Shown: positions 8,680 through 20,315 of the stretch, piece after piece
Layout: every line of letters begins with the position of its first letter
How positions within the stretch are numbered: position 1 is the stretch's first letter
The notes under the pieces: generated by a model
The model's database searches: none
What the model saw: the letters and a program-made list of their open reading frames with translations, nothing else
What the model was told of the DNA's origin: nothing
Origin: Schistocephalus solidus
Lineage: Eukaryota; Platyhelminthes; Cestoda; Diphyllobothriidea; Diphyllobothriidae
Length of the DNA stretch: 64,000 bases
Reading direction: 5' to 3'
Assembly (NCBI GenBank): GCA_017591395.1
Contig: WEDG01003321.1
Location: 248,001 to 312,000, forward strand
Program-made: the position numbers and the translations under genes

Positions 8680-10115
8680 CGTTTTTGGCAAAACAAAAGG
8701 TTTCTTACCAGGTTTCTATTGCAAAATGTCTTTTTTGATGAAATTCTAATCTTTATATGCTGTTTTAATTGTGTTCCTAGAAAACATCGGTATATGCTTC
8801 CTGGAATGGTTTTAACGAGCACATAATGACAGCTTTTTAACTTAAGCGAATAAAAACGTTGTCTTGCTTACTTTTGGCCTGTTTTGGTCAGCCCTTATTA
8901 TTTCTGGGCAGGTTTCTATTACTAATAATCTACCAGGGAGTGACCATACTAATACTGGAAATGCGGGCAAACGAAGTGCTCTGCAACCCTTCCGCTTCTA
9001 ATTTCCGCATCCGTTCGTGGTCCATTGCAGATAGAAGCAGAACGGACATCTTTATCACAGGATGTCACACGGAAAAGTGACAGCATGACGCGCGTAATAA
9101 GTATATATTTGTTTACGCTTTCTAACCCTTGGTGAGGAAATAAACCTACTGTTAACCGAGTAACTTACTGCGTTTCATGGGCCAAAAAGCCAAAAGTGTA
9201 CAAAACATAATTTCTAAAACGGATATGTCCCTTGTTTTTTTTCAACGGTTGTAGTTTACAAAAATGCCTTCGCCAGCTTTTTACGGATGCAAAAACAGAT
9301 TTCCCGGTGTCGGAAGTTCTATTACATTTTGTGCTCGTATTAAGGTTCATTTGAAGCAGAAGATGCACAAACAAGAGGATTTGACCTGAAAAACGCAATG
9401 GCATAGAATAATATTTCGATGCAAGAAAAGTTGGATCTCTCCCAAATCACACTCGTTTTCCTTTCATAAAATAAATTTGAAATGAAGTCTTCTTTAGTAA
9501 ACGGTTTGCTGTGCTGTAAGTCAATTCAACAAACGAATATTACAATAACTTTATACCATACTACTCATCCAAATTTCAATTACGATATTTCTTGAGTTAG
9601 GTTATCTACTATGTACGTTGATTAAAAAATTTAATGTGAAGTCCTTACCAATCAAATGTGGCAAACGGAAAATAATGGTAAGTCGTAGATAATTTCCCAA
9701 CGCTCCGTAGTCAGATGAAGATCAAACGAAACATGTATATTTCTCCTATTTTCTGCGGCTAGGGATGTTTCGCAGTCACGTCCGGAGTTCCTCACGTGGT
9801 TCATTTCAGCACCTCAGGTCTACTTTATTACATACATAACTGATAGGAGTACAGGAATTTCATTCTTGCAAGGCTATTTCATATTACAATAAACAACTGC
9901 AGCCTTAATAGTTTGTTTCTTCTAGCAAAGAACCTAACGACAAGATTAAATTTTCTTCAAAGAGTCTTAACTCCCATCTGATTAAGGTTAAAACTGTTAT
10001 GTCAAAGCTAAACTTGGGACTGAGTTTGAAAACCCTGTCACTATCCTTGGCTATCTGTTGTCAGCCACTGCAGCTGCCCATTTGGTCAAAAATGGAAAAT
10101 TATTGCAATACACAG
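8680..10115. other. Stretch without gene
   Basis: AT-rich, many stops in all frames. Nothing recognised apart from short chance ORFs. Confidence 0.4.
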
Positions 10116-10320
10116 TGTAATATTAATGAGTATCAATATTTCTGATCTCAATCGGCAAGATAACGAGCCCATGGCTCGGGTTCGAGCCTCGAGTGGTGAT
10201 CCACCTGGGGTTGTATATGACTGGCTGATGACGGCTTATGAGCCAGAAATGGCCGTTCCAGTCGCCCTTATCTTTGTCGTCAAAGTTCATCTGCCTAGCG
10301 TAAATTTTGCCTACCTTATC
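10116..10320 (+). repeat. tRNA-derived SINE with the tRNA body deleted
   Basis: From ttctgatctcaatcggcaag onward this copy follows the SINE at 20110-20310. It runs straight from the A-box side (cccatggctc) to the B box (gggttcgagcctc), so about 35 bases between them are missing. The tail (gactggctgatgacggct.atgag, aaatggcc.ttccagtc, ctttgtcgtcaaagttcatctgcc) is well preserved. Without a proper A box it could not be transcribed by Pol III. Confidence 0.7.
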
Positions 10321-10652
10321 ACGATTGCATAATGAAAGTAGTTATTGGAGTTTTACCTTAGAGCTCCAAAACCTATCCACTCTCGTAATGGTGCTAATAA
10401 ACATTAGGGCATCGTCTACGGGTGACGGCCTCTAGGTTTTAACTAATGATTCCAGCGTCTCTTATCAATGTAAGTACTCCTTATTGTTTTTAACATGTTT
10501 CTATACTTGATTAATAGGCACCCATCTACAAGTCCATCTGCAAGTTACCATTTTCAGAGTCCAACTGGAACTATCTAGCTGCTATACGCCCAAAAAACCG
10601 CTTTCACAGACACGAGAAATGCTTGAAACATTGCCAAAAGAGAATGACTCTT
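10321..10652. other. Stretch without gene
   Basis: No coding region, repeat or RNA was recognised. Confidence 0.35.
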
Positions 10653-10653
10653 C

Positions 10654-10745
10654 AAGGGGCTAAATGGTAAATGTTAGTATCCAAAAGCAAAGCAAAGCAA
10701 AGGGGCTAAATGGTAAATGTTAGTATCCAAAAGCAAAGCAAAGTT
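10654..10745 (+). repeat. Exact tandem duplication, 46-bp unit, two copies
   Basis: The unit aaggggctaaatggtaaatg...caaagcaaagc at 10654-10699 is repeated from 10700 with a 46-base period. The copies are identical until the agcaaag run at the end. This indicates a recent event, probably slippage between the agcaaagc runs. Confidence 0.9.
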
Positions 10746-11970
10746 TTCCGTGTTTCCTTTCACAGATTTGCTGTTTTCTTGCATTACGTCCTAGCGAACT
10801 CTCGAAGGGTGCACCAGCAATGTTGTTTCTTAAACATTAATGCTCTAGCACAAACGTGAAATCGTTTGCTGAAGCCGACTGGTACTGCGACCCAGCTTTC
10901 CCATTTAAAAGCCGGCCCTGTCTAGCTTGACGGTTTGGGAGTAAGCAGTTCACTGGTTTTGAAAGCCAAAATCTACCCCCTAAAAGGTAATAAAGGCCGT
11001 TAGTTACGACTTCAAGTCCCAGCCGATACGCTATTTGTTCTGTGTTTGTTGGTTGTAAATTAAATGATACAAGTGTGAACGATAGTTTACTTTCTGTGCT
11101 TTGGATGCACAAATGTAAGCAACAGTTGAGAGAAGGAAATTAAGCGTGCCTTTCAGAGGCACATTTTGATTATTTGTTTGTATGATGCAAATTTGCAGGT
11201 ATCATACGATAGCAGACGATGCCAAGATGGCCAAGTTATACTGAACGCGGTTTGTGTGGTTTTTGCAGTCAAGTAGAAGCTAATTTAAACAAGTCCTACG
11301 TTATTTAGTTTAAACTAACAAATTTTGTTATAAAATAGCTTAGATAATTTACTATTACCTTTATTTTGCAATAAAATAATCATTTCCTTGATGGAGTCAT
11401 TAAGACCTCGAGGAAAGAAAACTCGGTCACTATACCACGTATAATGCCAGGTAGGAAATCAGATAAAGCTTTCTAGTTAGGAGGATTTGTCCATTGTTAG
11501 CTTTCTTTTGATTTTTAGCACTCTTATAATAATTTTTCGAATTCTGATGGAATCATTGATTTCCTTAGATATTATTGTGAGCATGTAGGTGCATATCCAG
11601 GTATAGAATAAGATGGGATATGACGATGAAATCACCTCTCGAGACCGATTATTTGGCTCATGGCATTAGCTGTGGCTGCATTGAATAAATTTGTCTTGCA
11701 TATGCCGCCACATTTAATAAAGCCTCAGCTCACACCGCTGTGGATGCAAGCAGGCAGGCTGTGCGCAAAGGCAGCTGGCAGGGCGGTCGGCTAAATAGCT
11801 GCGACACTGTGACCGTTGAAAGCAGAAAACGAGACTCGGAGAGGCTCAAAGATGTTACATGTAGGGGGTTTCTAGCTATGGTAGCGCCACAAAGCTGTTA
11901 ATTAAAATCTGCTGGCGCGTGCGCATGAGCCTTCTTCAAAATTACTCGAGTATGCGAGAACACAGAGGAT
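10746..11970. other. Stretch without gene
   Basis: Mixed AT-rich sequence. A slightly GC-richer part at 11700-11950 (ccgctgtggatgcaagcagg...) has no recognised ORF and may be an old repeat. Confidence 0.35.
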
Positions 11971-11972
11971 AA

Positions 11973-12043
11973 TGCTGCTGATGATGATGATGATGATGAG
12001 GAGGAGGAGGAGGATGATGATGATGATGATGATGAGGATGATT
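11973..12043 (+). repeat. GAT/GAG trinucleotide microsatellite
   Basis: Runs of gat, then gag, then gat triplets. Translation would give Asp/Glu runs, but no open frame surrounds them. Confidence 0.9.
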
Positions 12044-12849
12044 ATGCCAAAGATTTTTAAGCATTGTTAATAGATACCCTTCCCCTCTCTTCAAGTCCAG
12101 GTCAATGAAAGCCTATCACTCAGTTATCACAATCGGTGCAAGGAGCATGCCCGCGTGAATAAAAGCCTGTACAATTTAAAGAAATCATTAAATTCCACCT
12201 CGCGAGACGCTTTCGCCTGCATACAATAAGTTTTGGAAAAAAAATGCTTGCACTCTTTTGTAGACACCTTCGTTTACTTTTCCTCTTGTTGTCTTCAGGG
12301 GCTGGCGTACGCATTTTTAAACTTCCGGTCAACGTAGTTAGTGCATGCTAGCGCGGTAGCATAGACGAGTCGGATATTTAACCGCTACGTTTATTGCCCT
12401 TCAAGATGAACAATGAAGAACCAAATCTTTGAACTGAGAAGCATGTATTCATTTTTTGAACAGAGAATTCTAGAAAAAATGTATGCAACATAATAAAACA
12501 TAAGGGTATCTTTTCTTTTAATGAATAGAATTCAGATTCGCAGTGCATCATAGCCTCCTTTTGCCACTGCATTCATATTTTACCATCTGTAATGAACCAA
12601 TTTTGGGGCCAGGCCGAGAATGGACTAATTTTGATGTGGGAAAACGCTCGGTGTTCAAACCTGAGCATTATGTCGTCCATTTCGCCTCCTTCCATAAGGC
12701 AAACTGGACCATACCTAACATGCTAGGGTGTGGAAACCATTCGGATCATTTCCTCCGAAAGAGCTAGCGCGTTTTAAAAATATGAACAGAAATTACTGTA
12801 TTTCAGGATCAGACAAGGGCAGATTGGCCCTCGAGTACTGCAGGTGGCC
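12044..12849. other. Stretch without gene
   Basis: AT-rich with chance ORFs only. Confidence 0.35.
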
Positions 12850-13020
12850 TCGGGTTTCAATTCCATCATCCTAACTATCCCTAACATTAACAACCCGCCT
12901 CAACAGTCATCCTCACGCTACCCTCCTAGCAATAACCCTCAAAAATTTAACCCTCAATTTCTTAAACTTAAACCGAAATTTGACCTTAACTCTACTCCTA
13001 ACATTAACCCAATTTCTAAC
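12850..13020 (+). repeat. Degenerate telomere-like repeat, copy 2
   Basis: A run of cctaactatccctaacatta, caataaccctcaaaaattta and similar units is a diverged (CCCTAA)n-type repeat. It lies 3' of caattccatcatcc and is followed by a stretch (gtaaggtcacctgtaatatggggtgtcagtattcc) comparable to the right flank of repeat B. The flank similarity is weaker than for the 4.5 and 40 kb copies. Confidence 0.5.
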
Positions 13021-14780
13021 AACCCTGGAATTCATTGTAAGGTCACCTGTAATATGGGGTGTCAGTATTCCAGTGCCCAGCCAATTTCAGCATATCTTTT
13101 GGAAGTTGTCGAATTCCGTTCCAACGGAATTATTCAGTTGTTACTTGAGTAGTAAGAACTGGCCAACACATTGTTATTTACCCTCAAATAGCCCAGCAAT
13201 TGCAAGCTAGAAAATAATAGCCTTTTCAGAGTGTTTTCGATGAGTACAGCTCTCTTTAGTATGGAGAAAATTTTCAAATACTCTCGGGCAGGCGAAACTG
13301 TTCAAACCTACGTTCCTATTGATAGATTAACTACGATCCTTATAAGCGAGTTATGGTTAACTCTTGCTTTCACAAAGTTTACTATTGTCACCTGTCTAAC
13401 CTGGTTGTTATTCCATGCGGAGGAATTTTAAATTGGCAGGATATCAGTAGAGGAAATTCTTACTTACCACCTGATGCATATGAAGCTGACAAAACATAGC
13501 TTTTAAATTTTTCACTAATCATAGGACAAAAAAATGAATTTGATAGGCACATGTGTTGCCAGCTAAAGTCATTCTATACCATGCATCTATTTCCTCAAGC
13601 ATTTTCACCGACAAACAAAACGCTCCAATTACAGTACTCTGAGACACTTTGCCTATTCTACAGTCCATTATGCTGCAATCCATGACATTTATTGCAAAAA
13701 CTAGCCTTATGTATGGGTTTGAGTGGGAACTTTGGCATTGAACTACTATCTTTACCGCTTTGGCAAGCACAATTTTAGTACCAACGGGCGGTGTTTGTCA
13801 TCAAACGTTTGCGATTCCACAATTCTTGCGATACTTATCAGCTCAACATTGTATAGCTGAATAGACATCAGACAGCTGGGGGAGAGATGAAGGTCGGGGA
13901 GAGGAGAGTGGATGAGGGTGTGGAGGTGTACGGATGATTTGGCGCGGTAACAGACGGCTCGAACACCAGCGAGGTTATGTGGCTCGAGAGAGACAACATG
14001 CCCGAAAGTCATTGAAAATAGATTCATTATTTTGAGATTGTGCGGTTTTTGGTTGCGTCTCTAAAGGAGGCCAAATCTTCCACTTCAAGCAAATAATGCC
14101 CACTCTGACGGTCACAATCACACCTGCTCAAACAAGATTCAGCTTAGTTGCAGCGGCCTCGGGTCTGTCGCATACACACGACAATTTTCCCACGAATGGC
14201 ATCCTTTCTTCGGAACATTAGCTATCTTTAGTTTCGATGCGTATAATTTGAGAACAATTGGTAATAATCGCACCTTCCTAACGCGTCTACTGATAAAGTA
14301 GCCTTCCGCACAAACCAATTCTTCACACAAGCCAACTCAAGCTCATAACAATTAAAAAAGTCGTGAGGACACTTGGTATAAGAGTAAAATTTATACCAAG
14401 ACTTTTTATTTTGGCTTTATCAAAATGGCCACTTCGATTTAGAAAAATCTTTGTCATCCTAAATTCTTGGGTTTTTAAATATAATATAGATACCTTGCAT
14501 ACGAACAACCTCCGACATGACTTTACTACCATGCCTGACAAATATTTCGTCGGATGCCAAGGTAGGTATCCATATTTTAGCGTGTACTGCCTGCGGCTGA
14601 TTTCATTCCAATGGCCCCGCCCCTCCCTTCTTACTCGGCGGGCCTGTCTGATGTGGAACCGCGGATCTTCGCTCGTCTGCAGCACGGAAAAACAAAATTT
14701 TTCCCATACACAACTTACCAGGCGGATGCCGGTAACACAGGAGGAAATAGGAATCACCCCGGTAGTGCTGGTGCCGTTGC
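13021..14780. other. Stretch without a supported gene
   Basis: Two long overlapping ORFs on opposite strands (14323-14859 minus, 14363-14917 plus) cover a moderately GC-rich part. Neither gives a recognisable protein, and they run into telomere-like units. A 9-bp inverted repeat (cttggtata/tataccaag) lies near 14370-14400. Confidence 0.35.
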
Positions 14781-14794
14781 GCAAAATTCCAGGA

Positions 14795-14840
14795 AACCTA
14801 ACTCCTACCCTAACACGAGTCTTTACCAAAACCCTTAAAT
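14795..14840 (+). repeat. Short degenerate telomere-like run, copy 3
   Basis: cctaactcctaccctaacac follows aaaattccaggaaa, a left context also seen in repeat B (aatttcaggaa). The run is short and may be the edge of a truncated copy. Confidence 0.45.
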
Positions 14841-14917
14841 TTACACTACGTCTGGTCACTCTGAAAAAACGTTGGAACTATTTGTGCACCAGAAAGGAGG
14901 AAACCAGCGAGATTTGA

Positions 14918-16554
14918 AAAAATGCCGTAATTTTCGCGTACTGTCAATACATGTCTTCAGTCTCTAGCAACAACACCAGCAACTGTATGACACAGAACTG
15001 TGTGCCTCGGGCACCGACTGACAAACCGCTTTGTATGGCTTGGGCTAAACCAGAAACCCTAGCAGGCGGCATAAGCCAGCACCTGGGTACTCATGCGTCA
15101 TTCTTTCTTGAGAGGTCATTTCATTTTCACCCACCACTGAATGTGGCAAATATTTTTAAAGATAAGTTTTCAATCCCAGCCCAAAACATATGATAACCTG
15201 TTTTACCAATTATTAGATTTTCTTTCTCCCTATATTTTTGCACTACTAGTCCAAGTATTGAAACTGCCAGAAGCAGGTAACTAGCAGAGCATCTTAGAAG
15301 TTATTAACCACTTGCCGGTCTTTTACATAACAATAGCACAAAAGAAATACATGTACGGATCATGTGGACGTACTTCACAAGTCCATTACCTGCAACTCTA
15401 AAACCACTTCACTCGGTTTTCTGGGCACTCAAAATATGAAGTTGGTTAAGCATAGGCAAAGTTTTGTTTAGGCTGCCGTGTATCACAAAACGTTCCTTAG
15501 TTTTGATTCTGTCAAATTTAATAAGCTCAGACTGGAAACTGAAGCCTCAAGTTTACTCACAACCAAAACCCCAAATAATTTCATCATAGTTGAGTGACGT
15601 TTTCAGCCCCACTACAAACCTTTTTCATCCTGCATTTTAAATCAGGGAGCGCGGAAGTTTTTTATTCGTATAGCGGTTTAAGTTCAGCCAGAGAAGGCCG
15701 CGCGTAAACGACGAAAGAAAGTGGAATAGTATTGCTGACTAATACTTATATGGTGTGATTTCCAGCGTGAACCTGAAAAGCATTCGCAACTCTAAGGGCT
15801 AAAAGGAGCTAGTTAGACCGTTTGTGAAGGAAATTTATCAGAGTCGGATGGGCCATACTGACAAGTCTAAAATGATTGAGACGCCTAGCAGGAAGTGGAA
15901 GTGGCCAGCAACAGTGCAATGATGGGACCGTCAGTGGTAACAGGAAAACGCAGTCGACAATGGCATTAGAACGCTAGGCAGGCATCTAAACCCCCTACCA
16001 CTCACCGAAAGCAAAACCAACGTGTCTTTCCATTTCTTCTAATGAAGTACAGATTCCTCAAAATTCCGTCCTCATGTTAATGCACATTCAAATTTTTAAG
16101 GATTTTATGAGTGGAGCTTTTAAAAAACCGACAAATGCAACTAATTTTCAACCAATAAAAGCCTTATTGTGATAGTTTGCGTGTAATCGATTAAAAAAAT
16201 TACATTGCTAACGTACTAAGGAGTGAAAAAAATAAAGCCCTCTGCTTTTCCTCGGACACAAAGGAAACTGAAGTTTCTAATAGATATCATTTATCTGGCG
16301 TTCACTCTGAATTTGATATGAAACTATTGCTTCCAGATCTGCTAAGAAGGAAGAAGCACGTAAAAATCTTTTGCGTTAAGCCAGGCTACCGAACCACGTA
16401 ACAATCGCGATAAAAAATTTCCATCACATTTGCTTTATTAAGGAAGCATCTATTGGGCGGCTACGTTGGAATTGACCATAACAGTTTTGACAGGAAATAC
16501 TGATAAATGAATCTAGGGGGCCTTGCACTAACTTACAGGAAGGCTACATATTTT
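14918..16554. other. Stretch without gene
   Basis: No supported coding region or RNA. AT-rich. Confidence 0.35.
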
Positions 16555-16625
16555 CGTGCTCTAAACCTAGCGCTAAAACGAACCCTAACCTTAACTGCGA
16601 CCTTAACTCTAACCCTAACCGGAAA
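16555..16625 (+). repeat. Degenerate telomere-like run, copy 4
   Basis: gctctaaacctagcgctaaa, then aaccctaaccttaactgcga, then ccttaactctaaccctaacc. Several units are the exact six-base telomere unit. It is preceded by ttacaggaaggctacatattttcgtg, comparable to the left flank of repeat B (tcaggaagggaaaatatgcccgtg). Confidence 0.6.
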
Positions 16626-16739
16626 TTCAACGTACGTTGTTCCTCTTCCCATTTCTCATAGTTTTGTGGTGGCTAGTGACCGACCTTTGAGCAACTACTT
16701 TCAGTTAGGCACCTTGGACAACATAACCTGAGGGGGACA

Positions 16740-17149
16740 GGTAATTGACAAATTACTGCAAACGGTGAGTGTGTATCCTACCCCCTGCTGAAAAGTAAGC
16801 AGTTACTATTCAAAAGATGGATGTTTAGACGACAGGAAATTGCACATGAGGTCAAGCTATCTCCCTAGTTAATAGTATCCCCGGGCGTTTTGCGCGCAAC
16901 CCCTTTAAACGCCGTGCGCAATATCTACTGGTGTGCGTGTTTGCAGGAAGGAATATTTTTTGAAAAAGGGCAGAGCAACGCCCATCGTTTTTCCCACCGA
17001 CGTGAAACTGTCGCGGCAGCTAAAGCAGTAGAGAGAGCCTAGTCCCTTACTACATCCAAACCTGGTCTTGAATCGGAAGCGAAGTTGCAAGGCAGCAGAG
17101 AAAATATTGCATGCTTTACGAAACGTCAAATTTGGCAGTCGGACGTGGC
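16740..17149. other. Stretch without gene
   Basis: No recognised feature. The composition becomes GC-richer from 16880 onward. Confidence 0.3.
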
Positions 17150-17760
17150 ACATGTCCGACGCCGCGAGAACGTGCTTCCCAAGTGCAGTCGTCAGAGTGC
17201 TTCGCGCGAGGCATGTCTGAGATAGGCCTCTAGTTGATTGGTCAGTTTAATAGTTGTGATTGCCTACGAACTGTACCGCTACTGGTACGTGCGAGATGCT
17301 CAGCGTTGCAACAGGCGCCCGAAGTACAACATTTTGAGGCCGTTTCTGGGCCCTAACCATGGAAGTACCACGAGTAAGAAGTCCGGTGGTCGCGAAATTG
17401 GTCTCTCCGTACTGCAAGTCAAACGCTTTTGTTTGCTGTTCAAGCATGCTCACAGTAGTCTGGTCGGCTCGTTAGGACTCCAGTCCGTAGGGATTGTCTT
17501 TGTGTATACATTGGAAAGGATGATCTATCTTTCCACCCAAAAGTAAGTCAACCCGAGAGACCGCTAGTAATGCCATGAGGGTAGCACGCTTCTAAAGTCG
17601 ACCACAACTGTCTACCACTGGGTAATCGTATGCAGTAAACACGAATCGGCTTAACTGCTGGTTCTGAAGCCCCACTCCATCCCTACAGCCCCCGCTCGCC
17701 TAACCGGTCGCCCTACGGGGGCCGTGTGGGTGTTATGCAAATTTGGCTCAATTAAGTCAA
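17150..17760. other. GC-rich island, unclassified
   Basis: Base composition is clearly higher in GC than the flanks. ORFs of 68-102 codons overlap on both strands without a recognisable protein. It ends near a GC-rich cctaccgg...ccctacgggggccgtgtggg stretch at about 17700-17730. It is probably an unclassified transposon fragment. Confidence 0.3.
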
Positions 17761-19194
17761 AAAGGAAGACGATGAAGCCAAAGGTTTATGCATGGACGCT
17801 TCATGCACTGGTGCAAGCTGGCGAATGAATTAGATTCCTCGAGATTTTCACTCTCAAGTCACTCGACATGCCTTAAGGCACCCTCACCCACGTGTGAATA
17901 ATGAAGAACATTTTAGGTTGCGATTGGTTGCCTGGCCAGCCGAGCGAAGGATTTGGATTGTATGGTATGCTTCAACGCGTAACCACGATCGATTACCAGT
18001 GAATTTTGCATACAAAAGGGTGTGGTTCCACTGTCTAGAAGAGTGAAGCATTCAAAATCGGGAACACTTCACACAATCAGTAAGTAAGAAGATGAGATCT
18101 TTTGCTCAAAATCGAAGATAAATATTACTTCTGATATTTCCCATCGGTACACTGAATAAGGGCGATGGAGAGAGAGATTAAAGTAATTCAGCGGTAGTTC
18201 TCGATTTTTAAGGATTCTTCTCTATGCAGTCAACTACATGCAACCTGGCAGGATATTGAGTTCGGACCTCCTGACTAAGGTCGTAAACGCAGTTCAGGTT
18301 GTAGAACGTCATACAAAAATGCAGACATCAAACGAAAAGTATGCTTGCCTCACCATTCATAAAAAGAAATGTTTGGTTATTCTCACTGTTTTTAGGGGCC
18401 TAACTACTAGTCCAGAGGACAGCACATCAGACGCGAAATCAGCGGGCCAGTGGTCTGATTTTGTCGAAAGACATAGTCCTACGACTGACTGTAATATCTA
18501 TAGCACCCTTGGTGCCCCCTTGACCTTGATTTAACGCAATCGAGTTGGACGAACTATGATCACATTGTTCAAGTTGTACATCTGTAGGCACTGTGACCAG
18601 TAATGTCAAAGAAAAAAGCCCTAGATACTCCCTTAAAATGGTGAAATTGACAAAGACTTACGGCATGACCTGACACATAGATTCTATGGGAAAACATGCG
18701 ATCACTGAAAGAAGAATTTTAAAGCCCGACGTTTTGAATTCTCACTCAAACCCATCATCAAAAACAATCGCTGATTTCTTGTTCCAGCGATCGTATTTTC
18801 TCCTTGTGAATTGCTTCCTGAAACTTGCCTGTTCGCTTCTATCAGTCCCTCAAAAATGGCCATTTTAGACGCCTTTGCCTTTTTCAGATATTATTCTTCA
18901 TTTTGCCCGCACGAACTGGAACAAAACTTCCTTTTTTGGCTCTTTTGTCACCGAACAGGAAAGAAAAAAACGAAAAAAATTATCTGCGGTTTACAGAGCA
19001 TTCTTCGTGCCTGTAACAGTGAGGACGCATCCCTTTATAGGTGCAATGAGAGATTCAAATATATGATAAATTCTTCCAATAAAATCCGATGCCTGAGTCA
19101 ACCGAATACGTAGGCATTAGTACTCCTTTGAATGTGTTGTAAGGTTTCTCGTAGGGGTGGCAATCCCTATTTTATCACCTTACAAGGGGTCATG
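17761..19194. other. Stretch without gene
   Basis: The ORF at 18238-18534 and several at 18811-19113 are of chance length in this composition and give nothing recognisable. Confidence 0.35.
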
Positions 19195-19480
19195 CGGTAG
19201 TTGGGCTGGACGAACACAGAAGCCAGGTCAGGGCACGGCAAGTGTTAGTGGGGGATGAACACACACAGGAGGAGTGTGGAGGAACATCTCGACGTGGGCC
19301 CACTTAATTCCAGCTACTTGCACCCCAACCCCCTGCCTCTCCGGTTCTCTTACCTACGTCATGACACCGCGGGCCCAAGACGGTGTGGAAAGAGTGGATA
19401 CGGCAGATGCCGTGCATGTCGGCGTCCTTGCACGCACAACCTTGTGGTGCACGTGTTGTACCTAGTCGGGAAACAACGGT
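19195..19480 (-). repeat. GC-rich dispersed repeat A, diverged copy
   Basis: ggtcagggcacggcaagtgt, then ctacttgcaccccaacccc, ctctccggttctctta and gtcatgacaccgcgggcccaag follow 3865-4030 in order, with small gaps. Divergence is greater than between the 4 and 27 kb copies, so it is an older insertion. Confidence 0.6.
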
Positions 19481-19599
19481 CAAACTATCACCATGTGTGC
19501 TTTCAAGCAAAGTTTCCATACTGGCAGCGTGCTGCCGGCCCACAAAACTGCGAATGGCTAAATAGTATTCAGTTTAGTAGAGTATTAGGCAGATTTGAA

Positions 19600-19692
19600 T
19601 AATTCAGTTGACCCACTTGGGAAAAACTGGGCGATTATTATGGGATTCGAACCCATGACAACAAGGCGAAGCCTTTAGTACAGCCAACACTC
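19600..19692 (-). repeat. tRNA-derived SINE fragment, inverted
   Basis: On the minus strand, tggctgtactaaaggcttcg is followed by the B box gggttcgaatccc. A tail (cgcccagtttttcccaagtgggtcaa) follows, matching the SINE at 19925-20090 after its own B box (gccgtgtttatcacaattgggtcaa). The copy is head to head with the next one. Confidence 0.6.
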
Positions 19693-19800
19693 TAGCCTTC
19701 CCGTTGCTGTCAAGGATTCGAGTCCCACCGATGCCACCGAGTTTTGCACAAGTGAGTCAAAGGAACTATTTAAATCAGCCTAAATCATCTACTAATTAAT
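19693..19800 (+). repeat. tRNA-derived SINE fragment, starting near the B box
   Basis: gtcaaggattcgagtcccaccgatgccaccg, then acaagtgagtcaaaggaact and tttaaatcagcct, match 20020-20085. The 5' tRNA part is lacking or overlaps the inverted neighbour. Confidence 0.6.
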
Positions 19801-19924
19801 TGTGACTGGTAGTCATCTGCTGGATTCTAGATTGCTTGTCTAGGAAATCCTGCTTGGACAGTCAGCTTGCTGTATCAGAAATGGTGGATTCCATACGTTG
19901 CAGTAGGCTGGGTGGGTAACTTGG

Positions 19925-20100
19925 CCATGGTGTGATTAAACTCACGGCTCCCGGTGGGGGCCTCGTAGCGCCGTTAACTAGGGCATTGGCTGGACTAAAG
20001 CCTTTCCCTTGCTGGCGTGGGTTCGAATACTACCGAAGCCGCCGTGTTTATCACAATTGGGTCAAATGGCTTATCTGGTTTAAAGCCTCAACGTCAGCGA
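19925..20100 (+). repeat. tRNA-derived SINE, type 1
   Basis: The head has an A-box-like gtagcgccgttaactagggc and a B box gggttcgaatact about 45 bases later, the spacing of a tRNA gene. It is too diverged in the stems to be a tRNA gene itself. The tail (acaattgggtcaaatggctt...tggtttaaagcc) is shared with the two fragments just upstream. Confidence 0.65.
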
Positions 20101-20315
20101 ACGTCCATATTCCCGATCTCAACCGGCAAGAAAACGAACCCGTGGCTCAATAGTTAGAGCATTGGACTTCTGATCAACAGGTAACCGGTTCGTGCCTCGG
20201 GTGTGGCACCACCGGATGTTGATTCTGGCTGGCTGATGACGGTTAATGAGTCAAAAATAGCCATTTCAGTCTTCCCTTCCGTTGTCACTAATGTTCAACT
20301 GCCTACACGACCAGC
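20101..20315 (+). repeat. tRNA-derived SINE, type 2 (best copy of this family)
   Basis: The head gtggctcaatagttagagca (A box) is followed by ggttcgtgcct (B box). An anticodon-arm-like ttggacttctgatcaac lies between them, as in a tRNA. The tail is ggctggctgatgacggttaa, aaaatagccatttcagtctt and ccgttgtcactaatgttcaa. Three other copies in the window (10.1, 34.9-35.1 and 45.2-45.4 kb) share this tail. Confidence 0.75.

Noticed and set aside
14323..14917. Opposite-strand ORFs of 178 and 184 codons
   Set aside because: They overlap almost entirely, no domain was recognised on either strand, and they run into telomere-like units. Likely chance openness of a repeat with few T-A-x stops.
19655..19730. 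Possible tRNA genes (two B-box-like motifs)
   Set aside because: The stems do not pair and the shared tails identify them as SINE fragments.
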